A stretch of DNA of 64,000 bases from contig JAHLLS010000006.1 of NCBI GenBank assembly GCA_020444045.1, positions 62,001-126,000 on the forward strand. Direction: 5' to 3'. Source of the stretch: Deltaproteobacteria bacterium. Lineage in GTDB: Bacteria > Desulfobacterota > Desulfobacteria > Desulfobacterales > UBA5852. The notes beneath the pieces were generated by a model, which was not told the DNA's origin, did no database searches, and saw nothing but the letters and a program-made list of their open reading frames with translations. Below are positions 16,871 through 26,806 of the stretch, one piece after another (the first letter of the stretch is position 1; every line of letters begins with the position of its first letter). The position numbers were made by a program, and so were the translations under genes.

Positions 16871-18487
16871 ATGACAACAGCTGATTTGGACGGGCCGGGG
16901 AAATCGGATGGCACGCTGGCCATCGACCTCGGCACCTCCGGCCCCAAAGTGGCGCTAGTTTCCGTGCAGGGCGAAGTTCTCGCCTGTGAAATCGAAACAA
17001 CACCGGTGATGCTGCTGCCCGGCGGCGGCGCCGAACAGGCCCCGAACGACTGGTGGAAAGCCATTTGCACAGCAACCCGGCGCCTGCTCACCCGGCCCGA
17101 AGTCGAAAACCGCACCATCGTGGGCCTGTGCTGCACCACCCAGTGGTCCGGCACGGTGGCGGTGGACCGCGATGGACACCCATTGGGCAACGCCGTCATC
17201 TGGATGGATGCCCGCGGCGCACCGTATGTGAAACGCATCACCTCCGGTCCGGTGCGCCTGGAGGGGTTCGGCATCGACAAACTATGGACCTGGATTCGGC
17301 TGACGGGAGGCATTCCCGGGTCCTCCGGCAAAGACCCCATCGCCCACATTCTCTTTCTCAAGCATGAAAAACCGGAAATCTATGCCGCCACCCATAAATT
17401 CCTGGAGCCCAAGGACTACCTCAATTTCAAACTGACAGGAAAATATGCAGCCTCCACCGACTCGATCATTCTGCACTGGGTGACCGACAACCGGAACATC
17501 GACCGCATCGACTATCACAACGGTCTCCTTCGTATGGCCGGACTGGACCGCGCAACCCTGCCCGATCTCAAACGGGCGGTGGACATCCTGGGTCCCCTGC
17601 TTCCCGAACCCGCGGAAGCCCTCGGATTGCCGGCCGGCCTGCCGGTGGTCATGGGAACGCCCGACCTCCACTCGGCCGCCATCGGTTCCGGCGCGGTCCG
17701 GGATTACGAAGCCCACCTCTATATCGGCACCTCCTCCTGGCTGACCTGCCACGTGCCGTTCAAAAAAACCGACCTGCTGCACAATATGGCCTCGATTCCT
17801 TCCGCCATTCCCGGACGGTATTTCATTGCCAACGAACAGGAAACCGCCGGGGGATGCCTGGCCTTTCTGCGGGACAACATTCTCTTCCCTCCCGGCGGCG
17901 AATCGTCAGTCAATGATGCTAGCCGCAGTTTTGCAGCGCTGGAAAGCCTGGCCCGGGAAGTCCCGGCCGGCAGTCGGGGCCTGATTTTCACCCCCTGGCT
18001 GTATGGCGAACGCACCCCGGTGGAAGATCGTCTGGTGCGCGGCGGTTTCCACAACCTCTCCCTGGAGGTGGACCGGGGCACCCTGGTGCGGGCCGTAATG
18101 GAAGGCGTAGCCTACAACTCGCGCTGGTTGATGACCCATGTGGAAAAATTCATCAACCGCAAACTGGCCCATATCCACATGGTGGGCGGCGGTGCCAATT
18201 CCGACTTGTGGTGCCAGATCTGTGCCGACGTCCTGAATCGCACCATCCTCCAGGTCCGTGATCCGGTGGAAGCCAATGCCCGCGGCGCGGGCATCCTGGC
18301 CGCCGTGGCGCTGGGCTATGGCCAGTTCGAAGATATCGCGGGAGGGGTTGCGATTGCCAACACCTATACGCCCGATCCCGGGCGGCACCGCCGTTACCAG
18401 GCCCTGTTTCATGAATTCCTTCAAATTTACAAAAAAAACCGCCGGATCTACGCCCGGCTGAACCAGACCGCATCACGGGAGAGCTAA
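16871..18487 (+). CDS. FGGY-family carbohydrate kinase (xylulokinase-like)
   Basis: A 538-residue ASKHA kinase. The N-terminal phosphate loop is [30 protein letters not shown] and [10 protein letters not shown] mark the middle, and [20 protein letters not shown] is the adenosine motif of FGGY kinases. It should phosphorylate a sugar, polyol or related hydroxyl substrate with ATP. Only four bases separate its stop from the next start, so it is tightly coupled to the S1P-lyase-like gene. That pairing suggests kinase and lyase act in turn on one substrate, which is inference. True xylulokinase is less likely, since no pentose genes are near. Confidence 0.83.
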   Translation: MTTADLDGPGKSDGTLAIDLGTSGPKVALVSVQGEVLACEIETTPVMLLPGGGAEQAPNDWWKAICTATRRLLTRPEVENRTIVGLCCTTQWSGTVAVDRDGHPLGNAVIWMDARGAPYVKRITSGPVRLEGFGIDKLWTWIRLTGGIPGSSGKDPIAHILFLKHEKPEIYAATHKFLEPKDYLNFKLTGKYAASTDSIILHWVTDNRNIDRIDYHNGLLRMAGLDRATLPDLKRAVDILGPLLPEPAEALGLPAGLPVVMGTPDLHSAAIGSGAVRDYEAHLYIGTSSWLTCHVPFKKTDLLHNMASIPSAIPGRYFIANEQETAGGCLAFLRDNILFPPGGESSVNDASRSFAALESLAREVPAGSRGLIFTPWLYGERTPVEDRLVRGGFHNLSLEVDRGTLVRAVMEGVAYNSRWLMTHVEKFINRKLAHIHMVGGGANSDLWCQICADVLNRTILQVRDPVEANARGAGILAAVALGYGQFEDIAGGVAIANTYTPDPGRHRRYQALFHEFLQIYKKNRRIYARLNQTASRES

Positions 18488-18491
18488 CCGC

Positions 18492-20000
18492 ATGGTATCC
18501 ATGGATCGACTGACCGAAATCCTGTCGCGGCTGAATCCGCGCCTGGTGGCCCATATCGAAAAACACCTCAGGAAACTCCCTGCCGTCCGGGCCAAGATCG
18601 AGCAGGACACCGGGGACCTGATGCAAACCCTGGAAAGCGAATTGAAGCCCTATCGCGACGAATTGCCCAGCACGCGGAGTATACCGGCGAAAGGTCTCCC
18701 GTCCGAAACGGTTCTGGAGAGCATGGCCGCACTGCAAAACCGGGAAACCGATGGTTGGAAAGACGGTTATGTTTCCGGCGCCGTCTATCACGGCGACACG
18801 GCCCATATCGACTTCCTCAACCAGGTCTATGCCCTGCATTCCCAGACCAACCCGCTGCATGCCGACGTGTGGCCCAGCATCAGTAAATACGAGGCCGAAA
18901 TCGTCGCCATGACCGCCGGGATGCTGGGCGGCGATAAAGCCGGCGAGGAGATCTGCGGCACCCTTTCCTCCGGGGGCACCGAGAGCATCATGCTGGCCAT
19001 GAAAACCTATCGCGACCGGGCCCGCGCCGAGCGCGGCATCCGCCGGCCGGAGATGGTCGTGCCGATAACGGCCCACGCGGCGTTCGACAAGGCAGCCCAG
19101 TATTTCGGCATCAAGATGGCGCGCATCCCCGTCGATCAGGACTACCGTGCCGACATCCGCGCCGCCGCCCGGGCCATCACGCGCCGCACCGTCGTCGTCG
19201 TGGGGTCGGCCCCGTCCTTTCCCCATGGTATGGTGGATCCCATTGCCGAATTGTCCGAGTTGGCGCGACAGCGGGGGGTTGGCTTTCACACCGACGCCTG
19301 TCTCGGGGGCTTTGTCCTGCCCTGGGCCACGGACCTGGGCTACCCGGTGCCGCCCTTCGATTTCCAACTGCCGGGCGTCACCTCCATCTCCGCCGACACC
19401 CACAAATACGGCTACGCCGCCAAAGGCACCTCGGTCATTCTCTACCGCAGCCCGGAACTTCGGCGCTATCAGTACTTCACGATCACGGATTGGCCGGGCG
19501 GCCTTTACTTCTCGCCCTCCTTTGCCGGCAGCCGGCCGGGGGCGCTCAGCGCGGCCTGCTGGGCCGCCATGGTCCGCATCGGGCAAGCGGGCTACAGGGA
19601 CGCCACCCGGCGCATCCTGGAAACCGCCGATTTCATCAAAACCGCTATCCGCAGCATACCGGAGCTCTTCATCCTGGGCGACCCGCTCTGGGTCATCGCC
19701 TTCGGATCCCACACGCTGGATATCTACCGTGTCATGGATGCCATGAGCCACCGCGGATGGAGCCTGAACGGCCTGCACCGCCCCAGCTGCGTGCACCTGT
19801 GCGTCACGCTGCGCCACACCCAGCCGGGCGTCAAGGAACGCTTTGTGGAAGACCTGCAGGCCGCCGTGGCCGAAGTGAAAAAGGCTCCCGAGGCCGAGGG
19901 GGGCATGGCGCCGGTCTACGGCATGGCCGCCACCCTGCCCCTGCGGGGCGTTGTCAGCAATATCCTCAAGGCTTACATGGACGTGCTCTATAAGACCTGA
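18492..20000 (+). CDS. Sphingosine-1-phosphate-lyase-like PLP enzyme
   Basis: A 502-residue fold-type I PLP enzyme. The PLP lysine is predicted as Lys305 in [14 protein letters not shown], with Asp268 in HTDACLGGF and the substrate/phosphate segment [27 protein letters not shown] is also typical of S1P lyase rather than glutamate decarboxylase. The membrane anchor of the eukaryotic enzyme is absent, so it is cytosolic. S1P lyases split a phosphorylated long-chain base into an aldehyde and phosphoethanolamine. Here the adjacent FGGY kinase, not a lipid kinase, makes the natural substrate uncertain. A terminator follows at 20054. Confidence 0.85.
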   Translation: MVSMDRLTEILSRLNPRLVAHIEKHLRKLPAVRAKIEQDTGDLMQTLESELKPYRDELPSTRSIPAKGLPSETVLESMAALQNRETDGWKDGYVSGAVYHGDTAHIDFLNQVYALHSQTNPLHADVWPSISKYEAEIVAMTAGMLGGDKAGEEICGTLSSGGTESIMLAMKTYRDRARAERGIRRPEMVVPITAHAAFDKAAQYFGIKMARIPVDQDYRADIRAAARAITRRTVVVVGSAPSFPHGMVDPIAELSELARQRGVGFHTDACLGGFVLPWATDLGYPVPPFDFQLPGVTSISADTHKYGYAAKGTSVILYRSPELRRYQYFTITDWPGGLYFSPSFAGSRPGALSAACWAAMVRIGQAGYRDATRRILETADFIKTAIRSIPELFILGDPLWVIAFGSHTLDIYRVMDAMSHRGWSLNGLHRPSCVHLCVTLRHTQPGVKERFVEDLQAAVAEVKKAPEAEGGMAPVYGMAATLPLRGVVSNILKAYMDVLYKT

Positions 20001-20053
20001 CAGTGCAGTTCTCGCGATGCCCTGAAGTTGCTGTGCCGACAAAGAAAAATAAG

Positions 20054-20090
20054 GCGTCGGTTTGACGTCAAAGACGCTTTTAACTTTTTT
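20054..20090 (+). terminator. Rho-independent terminator after the lyase gene
   Basis: GCGTC (20054-20058) pairs with GACGC (20073-20077) around a perfect inner palindrome TTTGACGTCAAA; a T-rich tail (TTTTAACTTTTTT) follows. It lies 54 bases after the lyase stop. Confidence 0.65.
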
Positions 20091-20152
20091 GCCCTCATTT
20101 TTTGGAATTCTTGCGTCGAACATCGGTGCAACGCCCTAAATCGACATGCATA

Positions 20153-20181
20153 TTGACACACGATATCCTTTCACCCATAGT
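20153..20181 (+). promoter_or_regulatory. Sigma-70-type promoter for the histidine kinase operon
   Basis: A perfect -35 hexamer TTGACA (20153-20158), a 17-base spacer and a fair -10 hexamer CATAGT (20176-20181). The kinase ATG at 20250 would give a leader of about 60 bases. Confidence 0.55.
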
Positions 20182-20249
20182 TGAATTCCGAAAAGCAATT
20201 TCCTTTCCTTATTTTTAGATGGTGTTACAGGTTTCTCACAAGGATCGTC

Positions 20250-22040
20250 ATGCAACAGTTCGTCGGAACCAGCCTCAAGATGCGCTTGTACGCTCTTGTC
20301 CTGGCAGCTTTTCTTCCCATTGCATTCCTGATTGTCTACATAGCCGAAGAGCAAAAAGCAATGGAACAAGAATCCATTTTTCGTACCATCACAGCAACCG
20401 CCAGGGCCGCGGCCAATGAAGAAAACCAGCAGCTGGAATCTATCCATGATTTGCTGACAGTTATCACCGATTCATTTCTTATTGCCGAAGGTCGACCCGA
20501 CAAATTCTCTGGTTTACTGACCCATCTGCTGCGGCAATCCAAAGGGTATGAGCGATTTGGCATCATCGATCGGGGCGGTCAGATTGTAGCTGGCAGCGAT
20601 CCTTCCATGATCGGTCAGGATTACAGCGGTAACGTCTGGTTTTCCACTATTCTGCGGTCCAAAGAAAAGGCCACGGGGCTATACCCTGGAGAGCCTATCA
20701 ACGGTGAGCCGTCTTTTTACGCGGCGTGCCCGGCGCTGAACAGCCGTGGAGATGTCGTGGCCGTGGCGTTTGCCGCCTTGACCTCGAACGGGATGAATCG
20801 CGCCATTATAAAGCAATTGACCGAACTACCTGAAGGGTCGCGACTGACCCTGCTGGACGGAACCCAAGACCTGCTCAGGTATACTATCGACACCCGTCAG
20901 TGGTCGGTTCCACAAACGTTTAATCCGACATTGCGCCGTGAGATCATCGATCGTCAATCAGGGACCCTGAGTGCGACCGATGAAAACAACGACGCACGAG
21001 TTTATGCCTTTGCCCCTTTGCAAAGCCTTCTGCGAAACCGCCCGGTTTTCATCGTCTTGGAAGTTTATCAGTCATCGATCCTGGCGGCTTCCAGACAAAT
21101 ATTCCTGCGCAATATGGCGTTGCTGGTGCTATCGGTGTTAATCGCGTTGCTCTTCATTTGGTGGGCCGGCAACACCTTCATCCTCAGACGTGTAAGCGCG
21201 ATGGTCGGGGCAAGTCGCAAGTTGGCCTCTGGCGATCTAAGCGCGCGCATCGGCAAGATCGGCCCCCAGGATGAATTGAACCACCTGGCCGGGGTCTTTG
21301 ATGAAATGGCCGCGTCCCTGCAGAAACGCATCGAGAAAGAAACCCAGGTCACGGCCTCCCTGAAACGATCCCGAGAGCAGCTCCGCAACCTGGCTGCCTA
21401 TCAAAATGAAGTTCGTGAGCAGGAGCGCATTCGCATTGCCCGCGAAATCCACGATCAGCTGGGCCAGTCTTTAACGCTTCTGAGAATGGATCTCTCCTGG
21501 CTCAAGAAGCAATTGGAGGATAAAAACCCCACCGTGGATGAAAAGATGGACGCCATGTTTCAGGTCCTGGCAGGTGCCCTGGAAAACCTGCACACGGTAA
21601 CAACCGAGTTGCGGCCGATCATTCTGGACGATTTCGGGTTGGCCGCCGCCATCGAGTGGCAGGTGGAGGAGTTTCGCAACCGGGTCGGCATCGAATGCCG
21701 GATGGCGCCCACCGGTTTTGAGCCGGACCTGCCCAAAGACCAGGCAACGGCCCTCTTCCGAATTCTTCAGGAAACCCTGACCAACATCATCCGCCATGCC
21801 CAGGCAAGCGAAGTGGAGGTGCGCTTGGAGTCCCGCCATGGCGACTTGATCCTGCAAATCCAAGACAACGGCCGCGGTATCACCGCCGCTGAAATCGATC
21901 ATCCCAAATCCTTCGGTTTGCTCGGCATCCGCGAACGGCTTTATCCCTGGAACGGCCGCGTTTCTTTTGAGGGTCGGCCCGGCCAAGGAACCCGCGTGAC
22001 AGTAAGGCTTCCTATGCCCCCGAAAGGAGCACTATCATGA
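20250..22040 (+). CDS. NarX/UhpB-type sensor histidine kinase
   Basis: A 596-residue membrane kinase. The first membrane helix is about residues 12-30 (LYALVLAAFLPIAFLIVYIA) and a second follows at about 285-305; between them is a Cache-like sensor domain (RFGIIDRGGQIVAGSD, MIGQDYSGNVWFSTIL). A HAMP region, a coiled coil, a HisKA_3 dimerisation domain with REIHDQLGQSLTLLRMDL (His acceptor) and an HATPase domain (IQDNGRGI, FGLLGIRERL) follow. I chose ATG 20250, preceded by AAGGA, over a TTG at 20181. It overlaps the next gene (ATGA), its cognate regulator. The signal is unknown. Confidence 0.88.
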   Translation: MQQFVGTSLKMRLYALVLAAFLPIAFLIVYIAEEQKAMEQESIFRTITATARAAANEENQQLESIHDLLTVITDSFLIAEGRPDKFSGLLTHLLRQSKGYERFGIIDRGGQIVAGSDPSMIGQDYSGNVWFSTILRSKEKATGLYPGEPINGEPSFYAACPALNSRGDVVAVAFAALTSNGMNRAIIKQLTELPEGSRLTLLDGTQDLLRYTIDTRQWSVPQTFNPTLRREIIDRQSGTLSATDENNDARVYAFAPLQSLLRNRPVFIVLEVYQSSILAASRQIFLRNMALLVLSVLIALLFIWWAGNTFILRRVSAMVGASRKLASGDLSARIGKIGPQDELNHLAGVFDEMAASLQKRIEKETQVTASLKRSREQLRNLAAYQNEVREQERIRIAREIHDQLGQSLTLLRMDLSWLKKQLEDKNPTVDEKMDAMFQVLAGALENLHTVTTELRPIILDDFGLAAAIEWQVEEFRNRVGIECRMAPTGFEPDLPKDQATALFRILQETLTNIIRHAQASEVEVRLESRHGDLILQIQDNGRGITAAEIDHPKSFGLLGIRERLYPWNGRVSFEGRPGQGTRVTVRLPMPPKGALS

Positions 22041-22669
22041 TCAAGGTCATTATCGCTGACGACCACCCCATCGTGCGGGCCGGACTCAAACAAATTATCA
22101 TGGAGGATCCCGCTATAACCGTGGCGGACGAAGCGTCCAACGGCGCGGAACTGCTGAACTATTTGCGGGGTCAGGCTTACGATGTCGTTCTGCTGGATCT
22201 GACCATGCCGGGGATGGATGGATTGGATGTGCTCAAACAATTGAAAATCGAAAAACCCCATCTGCCGGTGATCATTCTGACCATTCACCCGGAAGCCCAA
22301 TATGCCCTGCGAATATTGAAGGCCGGCGCATCCGGCTATCTCACCAAAGAGAGCGCCGCCGAAGAACTGATCAAGGCCATCCGCAAAGTGCACCGCAGCG
22401 GCAAATACATCAGTCCTTCCCTGGCGGAAAAAATTGCGTTCGCTTTGGATGAAGATACCACGAAGTTGCCCCATGAAGCCTTGTCCGACCGGGAATATCA
22501 GGTTCTGTGCCTGATCGGACAAGGCCGGACCGTATCCCAGATTGCCGACGACCTGGCCTTGAGCGTCAAGACCGTCAGCACCTACCGCACACGCATATTG
22601 GAAAAGATGCACTTGGAAAACAATGCCGAACTGATCCACTACGCCGTCCAGAGCGGCCTAGTGGATTGA
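22037..22669 (+). CDS. NarL/FixJ-type response regulator
   Basis: A 210-residue regulator with an N-terminal receiver (IIADDHPIVRAGLK; acceptor Asp in VVLLDLTMPGMDG; conserved Lys in YLTKESA) and a C-terminal LuxR-type helix-turn-helix (LSDREYQVLCLIGQG..VSQIADDLALSVKTVSTYRTRIL). It is phosphorylated by the kinase encoded immediately upstream, with which it overlaps by four bases. Its targets are probably the stress genes that follow, by position only. Confidence 0.92.
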   Translation: MIKVIIADDHPIVRAGLKQIIMEDPAITVADEASNGAELLNYLRGQAYDVVLLDLTMPGMDGLDVLKQLKIEKPHLPVIILTIHPEAQYALRILKAGASGYLTKESAAEELIKAIRKVHRSGKYISPSLAEKIAFALDEDTTKLPHEALSDREYQVLCLIGQGRTVSQIADDLALSVKTVSTYRTRILEKMHLENNAELIHYAVQSGLVD

Positions 22670-22894
22670 CGCCACGCCGTCCCCAGCCCATCGTCCATCC
22701 CTGATAGCCCCTAAAGACAGCATGGTTCGGTGCTCCTTCCGTTAAGGACGTTGTTTCCGGACGGCCATCCGACAACGTCGGACAAACACCGACACCATCT
22801 CCCGCTGCATTCCTACACGAAGATCAGACCAATTCCGATTTTCTCACCCATCCGCACGCCTTACTATGGTGCATCGAAGAAAAGGAGCGGGACC

Positions 22895-23287
22895 ATGAAG
22901 CAGGTACTCATTGTCGATGATTCAAAACCCATCCGCGAACGGCTCGTTGCTTTGCTGGCCGAATCCGCTCAAATCCAGGTTGTCGGCCAGGCCGACAATG
23001 GCCGGGAGGCATGGGCGGCGGTGCGGTATCTGAAACCCGATACTGTCATTCTCGATATTCGGATGCCCGGCAGCAGCGGTGTCACGCTGCTCAAACAAAT
23101 CAAAGCCCGCTATCCGGAGACGACGGTCATCATGCTGACCAACTTCGATGACGCCCAATATCGGCGCCAGTGCCGGTTGTTAGGGGCCGATCGCTTCCTG
23201 AACAAAACTTTGGAATTCGAAAAGATCGTCGAAACCATCACGGGCAACCCGGCGGATCGAACCACCGATCGCCATATGCCTCGATGA
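22895..23287 (+). CDS. Stand-alone receiver domain protein
   Basis: A 130-residue CheY-like receiver: VLIVDDSKPIRERL, acceptor Asp in VILDIRMPGSSG, Thr in VIMLTNFDD, Lys in RFLNKTLEFEKI. There is no output domain. The ATG at 22895 has AAAGGAG upstream; in-frame codons before it are not convincing. It may be a phosphate relay or protein-binding switch working with the upstream kinase. It is 11 bases upstream of the UspA gene and therefore probably co-transcribed with it. Confidence 0.87.
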   Translation: MKQVLIVDDSKPIRERLVALLAESAQIQVVGQADNGREAWAAVRYLKPDTVILDIRMPGSSGVTLLKQIKARYPETTVIMLTNFDDAQYRRQCRLLGADRFLNKTLEFEKIVETITGNPADRTTDRHMPR

Positions 23288-23298
23288 AAGGAGCCATC

Positions 23299-23736
23299 AT
23301 GGAAACATTCGAAAACATACTGGTCGTCAGCCGTTCCACCCAGCACTGTATCCGGGTCCTGCGCAAGGGGATCTCCCTGGCCCGCAAGTATGGAGCGAAC
23401 TTGCATATCCTGCATATCATTCATGACCCGTTCAGTATCAATGGATGGAATCTTCCGATCCCCTCCCTTGACGAGGAGTATAAGAAGATGGCCGCCAAAG
23501 CCCGCCAAGAGATCGATCGCATGGTGCGAGCCGAGCAAGCCGAAGGGCTCGTCATTGCCGAGTGGGTCAAGGACGGCAATCCGGTGAATGCCATTCAGAA
23601 CGTCGTTGAAAGCCAGAACGTGGACTTGATCCTGATGTTGGCCCACGAGGAAGGGCGTCTGGAGCACTTCCTGTTCGGCAAGACCAATGACGCCATCATC
23701 CGCCAGCTGCCGACAACCCTGATGCTGGTCAAATAA
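23299..23736 (+). CDS. Universal stress protein (UspA family)
   Basis: A 145-residue single-domain Usp. It begins METFENILVVSRSTQHC and ends LPTTLMLVK, both typical. The nucleotide-binding loop is degenerate: the usual GxxGxxxxxxxxxG(S/T) reads EEGRLEHFLFGKT, with the first conserved glycines altered, so ATP binding is doubtful. AAAGGAG precedes the ATG at 23299. It stands at the head of a run of membrane transport and stress genes, and a second Usp domain occurs fused to the Nramp protein at 27654-29579. Confidence 0.85.
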   Translation: METFENILVVSRSTQHCIRVLRKGISLARKYGANLHILHIIHDPFSINGWNLPIPSLDEEYKKMAAKARQEIDRMVRAEQAEGLVIAEWVKDGNPVNAIQNVVESQNVDLILMLAHEEGRLEHFLFGKTNDAIIRQLPTTLMLVK

Positions 23737-23747
23737 GGAGAACCACC

Positions 23748-24134
23748 ATGGTCGGATTGCCGCACCGCATACAAACCGGATCGAATAGGCAGGCATTCAC
23801 CTGCACGGAGCATTCCGGGGATACGGATACCCTCATCATCAATGAGGTGCAGTTGATCCTGGCGGAGAAACGTACTTCCCTGGCAGCCATGCGCACCGGC
23901 ATTGCCGTGTTTGCCCTGCCGCTCTCCGTGCTGGGTCTGCTGATCGCCACCTCGCGGTACTACGATGTGCTCCATGTGCTGCCGCTGATCATTCCAATGG
24001 GTATCATGCTCCTGGCGCTGATCGCCCTGGGCAGCTATCTGATCATCAGGACCTTGCGGAACATTCACCGCTACGATCGATTGATTCAGCAATTGAAAGC
24101 TTGCCACAGCAAACTCTCTGAATTTCTCGATTAA
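23748..24134 (+). CDS. DUF202-family membrane protein
   Basis: A 128-residue protein with the DUF202 signature LILAEKRTSLAAMRTGIAVFALPLSV and two or three hydrophobic helices (about residues 48-67 and 76-98). The C-terminus is a basic helix (LRNIHRYDRLIQQL). DUF202/YidH-like proteins are small inner-membrane proteins of unknown role. It follows UspA by 11 bases and precedes the proton ATPase by 68, so it is likely part of the same transcript. Confidence 0.75.
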   Translation: MVGLPHRIQTGSNRQAFTCTEHSGDTDTLIINEVQLILAEKRTSLAAMRTGIAVFALPLSVLGLLIATSRYYDVLHVLPLIIPMGIMLLALIALGSYLIIRTLRNIHRYDRLIQQLKACHSKLSEFLD

Positions 24135-24202
24135 GGGCGTGCCTGAATCAAACGGCCGTTGCCGGATAGCAGGGCATGGCACCCCAGAAAAGGAAGCTGA
24201 TA

Positions 24203-26716
24203 ATGGAAAACAAACAGATTTCAACCCAAACCGCTGAACAAACTCAGACCTCCGAGTTGATGCACCTGTTAAAGGCCACACCGCGGGGTCTCTCGAATGA
24301 GGAGGCCGAACGGCGCCTGGCCCAGTTCGGCGTCAATGAAATCACGGAAAAGACCACCAGCCTGATCGTCAAATTTCTGGGCTATCTTTGGGGGCCGATC
24401 CCATGGATGATCGAGGCCGCGGCGATTCTCTCCCTTGTCGTCCACCATTGGGTCGACCTGGGCATCATTGTCACCCTGCTGCTGTTCAATGCCGGAGTGG
24501 GGTTCTGGCAGGAATATCAGGCCGGCAATGCCGTGGCCGCCCTTAAGAAGAAATTGGCCCTGAGAAGCCGGGTGCTGCGCCAGGGATCCTGGCAGCTGCT
24601 GAATGCCCGCGAGCTTGTTCCCGGCGATATTATCCGCCTGCGGGCCGGAGATATTATTCCGGCCGATGCCAAACTTATCGACGGTGATTATTTAAGCGTG
24701 GACCAGTCGGCCCTTACCGGCGAATCCTTGCCCGCCGGCAAGGAGAAGGACGATGTGGTCTACTCGGGTTCCATTGCCAAACAGGGGGAGATGATCGCCC
24801 TGGTTACCACCACCGGCGCCCATACCTATTTCGGACGCACCGCCAGGCTGGTGGCCGGGGCCGGCAAAGCGTCCCACTTTCAAAAAGCCGTTCTGCAGAT
24901 CGGCGACTACCTCATCTATCTCAGTCTCGGGCTGGTGGTGATACTCGTGCTGGTTCAATTATTTCGCGGGGCTTCCTTTACGGAATTGCTCCAGTTTGCC
25001 CTGATCCTTACCGTGGCCTCGATCCCGGTGGCCATGCCCGCCGTGCTATCGGTGACCATGGCCGTGGGCGCCGTAGCCCTGTCCAAAATGAAGGCGATTG
25101 TCTCCCGTCTGGAATCTGTTGAGGAGATGGCAGGAATGGATATTCTCTGTTCGGATAAAACCGGCACCCTCACTCAGAACAAGCTGACCCTTGGAAAGCC
25201 GCAACGCTTTGAAGCCGTCGACGCCCAGGAGCTGATCCTGGCCGCCGCCCTGGCATCCAAGTCTGAAAACAACGACAGCATCGATCTGGCCGTGATTGAC
25301 GGGCTCGATGATCCGCAAATACTGGGTCAATATGAGTCGCTGGCGTTTGTTCCCTTCGATCCGGTGGGCAAGCGCACGGAAGCGACGGTCCGGGACAACC
25401 ACGGCCACACGTTCAAGGTGACCAAAGGAGCCCCCCAGGTGGTCATGGAACTGGCCGGGCTCGATCGGGACAATCGCACCAAAGCCGAACAGATCGTCGA
25501 CGAATTGGCCGCCACCGGGCAGCGCACGCTGGGTGTGGCCCGCACCCGCGAAGACGGCTCCTGGCAATATATGGGGATCCTGCCGCTGTTCGATCCGCCG
25601 CGCGAGGATTCAGCCGAAACCATCGCCCAGGCTAAGACGCACGGCATCCAGGTCAAAATGGTGACCGGCGACAACCTGGCCATTGCCAGAGAAATTTCCG
25701 GCAAGCTCGGTTTGGGCAAAAATATCCGGAACGCCGACCAACTGTTGGGTGAAGGGCAGTCTTCAGACGGCGACGATCTGGCCGCCCGTACCGAGGCGGC
25801 CGACGGCTTCGCCCAGGTATTTCCCGAACACAAGTTCAGAATCGTCAAGGCGCTCCAGGAAAAGGGCCATATTGTCGGCATGACCGGGGATGGTGTTAAC
25901 GATGCGCCGGCCTTGAAACAGGCCGATATGGGCATCGCCGTCAGTGGTGCCACCGATGCCGCCCGGGCGGCCGCCGACCTGGTGCTCACAGCGCCGGGCC
26001 TGTCGGTGTTGGTGAAGGCCGTGGAGGAAGCACGCCGGATATTCGAACGCATGAACAGCTATGCCGTCTACCGCATCACGGAAACCATTCGCATCATGAT
26101 CTTCGTCGTCCTGGCGATGATCGTCTTCAATTTCTACCCGATCACGGCCATCATGATCATCCTGCTGGCTTTTCTCAACGATGTGCCCATCATGACCATC
26201 GCCTACGACCACACCGGACTGGAACCCGGTCCGGTGCGCTGGAACATGCACCGCATCGTTGCCGTCTCGTCGATCATGGGCCTCACCGGTGTGGCCGGCA
26301 GTTTTCTGATGCTTTATATCGCCCTTGACTTGCTGCATCTGAGCATTCCCCAAGTCCAGACCTACATCTTTCTGAAGATGGCCGTTTCGGGGCACCTGAC
26401 CCTCTTCGTGGCCCGCAGCAAAGGGTTCTTCCTGAAAAAACCCTATCCGGCACCGGTAATGATCTGGTCGGCCCTGGCCACCAAGGTGATCGGCACCCTC
26501 CTGGCGGCTTACGGATTCGGTCTGATTACGCCCATCCGCTGGAGCGAAATCACCCTGATCTGGGGCTATTCGATCGTCTGGGCTTTTTTGACCGATTGGA
26601 CCAAAACTCTGGTTTACCGGCACTTCAATCCACGCAGCCGGCGTCATATTCAGTTCCCGGAAACGGTTCACCGCCACCTGGCACCGCATTCGACGCATGG
26701 TGGGGTTCATCCTTAG
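24203..26716 (+). CDS. P-type (type IIIA) plasma-membrane H+-ATPase
   Basis: An 837-residue P-type ATPase. Phosphorylation is at Asp318 in CSDKTGTLTQNKL; TGES lies at residues 172-175, the M4 motif is IPVAMP at 274-279, and the hinge is GDGVNDAPALKQAD. Sequence and short cytosolic N-terminus match the fungal/plant-type proton pumps also found in prokaryotes, not calcium or copper pumps. It would export H+ at ATP cost, regulating cytoplasmic pH or membrane potential. The start at 24203 has AGGAAG upstream. Its neighbours (Usp, Nramp-Usp, FtsH, HtrA) point to stress use. Confidence 0.9.
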   Translation: MENKQISTQTAEQTQTSELMHLLKATPRGLSNEEAERRLAQFGVNEITEKTTSLIVKFLGYLWGPIPWMIEAAAILSLVVHHWVDLGIIVTLLLFNAGVGFWQEYQAGNAVAALKKKLALRSRVLRQGSWQLLNARELVPGDIIRLRAGDIIPADAKLIDGDYLSVDQSALTGESLPAGKEKDDVVYSGSIAKQGEMIALVTTTGAHTYFGRTARLVAGAGKASHFQKAVLQIGDYLIYLSLGLVVILVLVQLFRGASFTELLQFALILTVASIPVAMPAVLSVTMAVGAVALSKMKAIVSRLESVEEMAGMDILCSDKTGTLTQNKLTLGKPQRFEAVDAQELILAAALASKSENNDSIDLAVIDGLDDPQILGQYESLAFVPFDPVGKRTEATVRDNHGHTFKVTKGAPQVVMELAGLDRDNRTKAEQIVDELAATGQRTLGVARTREDGSWQYMGILPLFDPPREDSAETIAQAKTHGIQVKMVTGDNLAIAREISGKLGLGKNIRNADQLLGEGQSSDGDDLAARTEAADGFAQVFPEHKFRIVKALQEKGHIVGMTGDGVNDAPALKQADMGIAVSGATDAARAAADLVLTAPGLSVLVKAVEEARRIFERMNSYAVYRITETIRIMIFVVLAMIVFNFYPITAIMIILLAFLNDVPIMTIAYDHTGLEPGPVRWNMHRIVAVSSIMGLTGVAGSFLMLYIALDLLHLSIPQVQTYIFLKMAVSGHLTLFVARSKGFFLKKPYPAPVMIWSALATKVIGTLLAAYGFGLITPIRWSEITLIWGYSIVWAFLTDWTKTLVYRHFNPRSRRHIQFPETVHRHLAPHSTHGGVHP

Positions 26717-26806
26717 ACAACACATTTTCCCAACAGGCGACGTTGACCGGTACCCCGCGCCCCGCAACGAAGCTTCGCGTCAACCATGGAACAGGGAGGC
26801 CGCATC

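Noticed and set aside
18153-20123. A 656-residue open frame on the minus strand across the lyase and kinase genes
   Set aside because: It is the complementary-strand shadow of two genes with clear motifs, an effect of GC-rich codon use.
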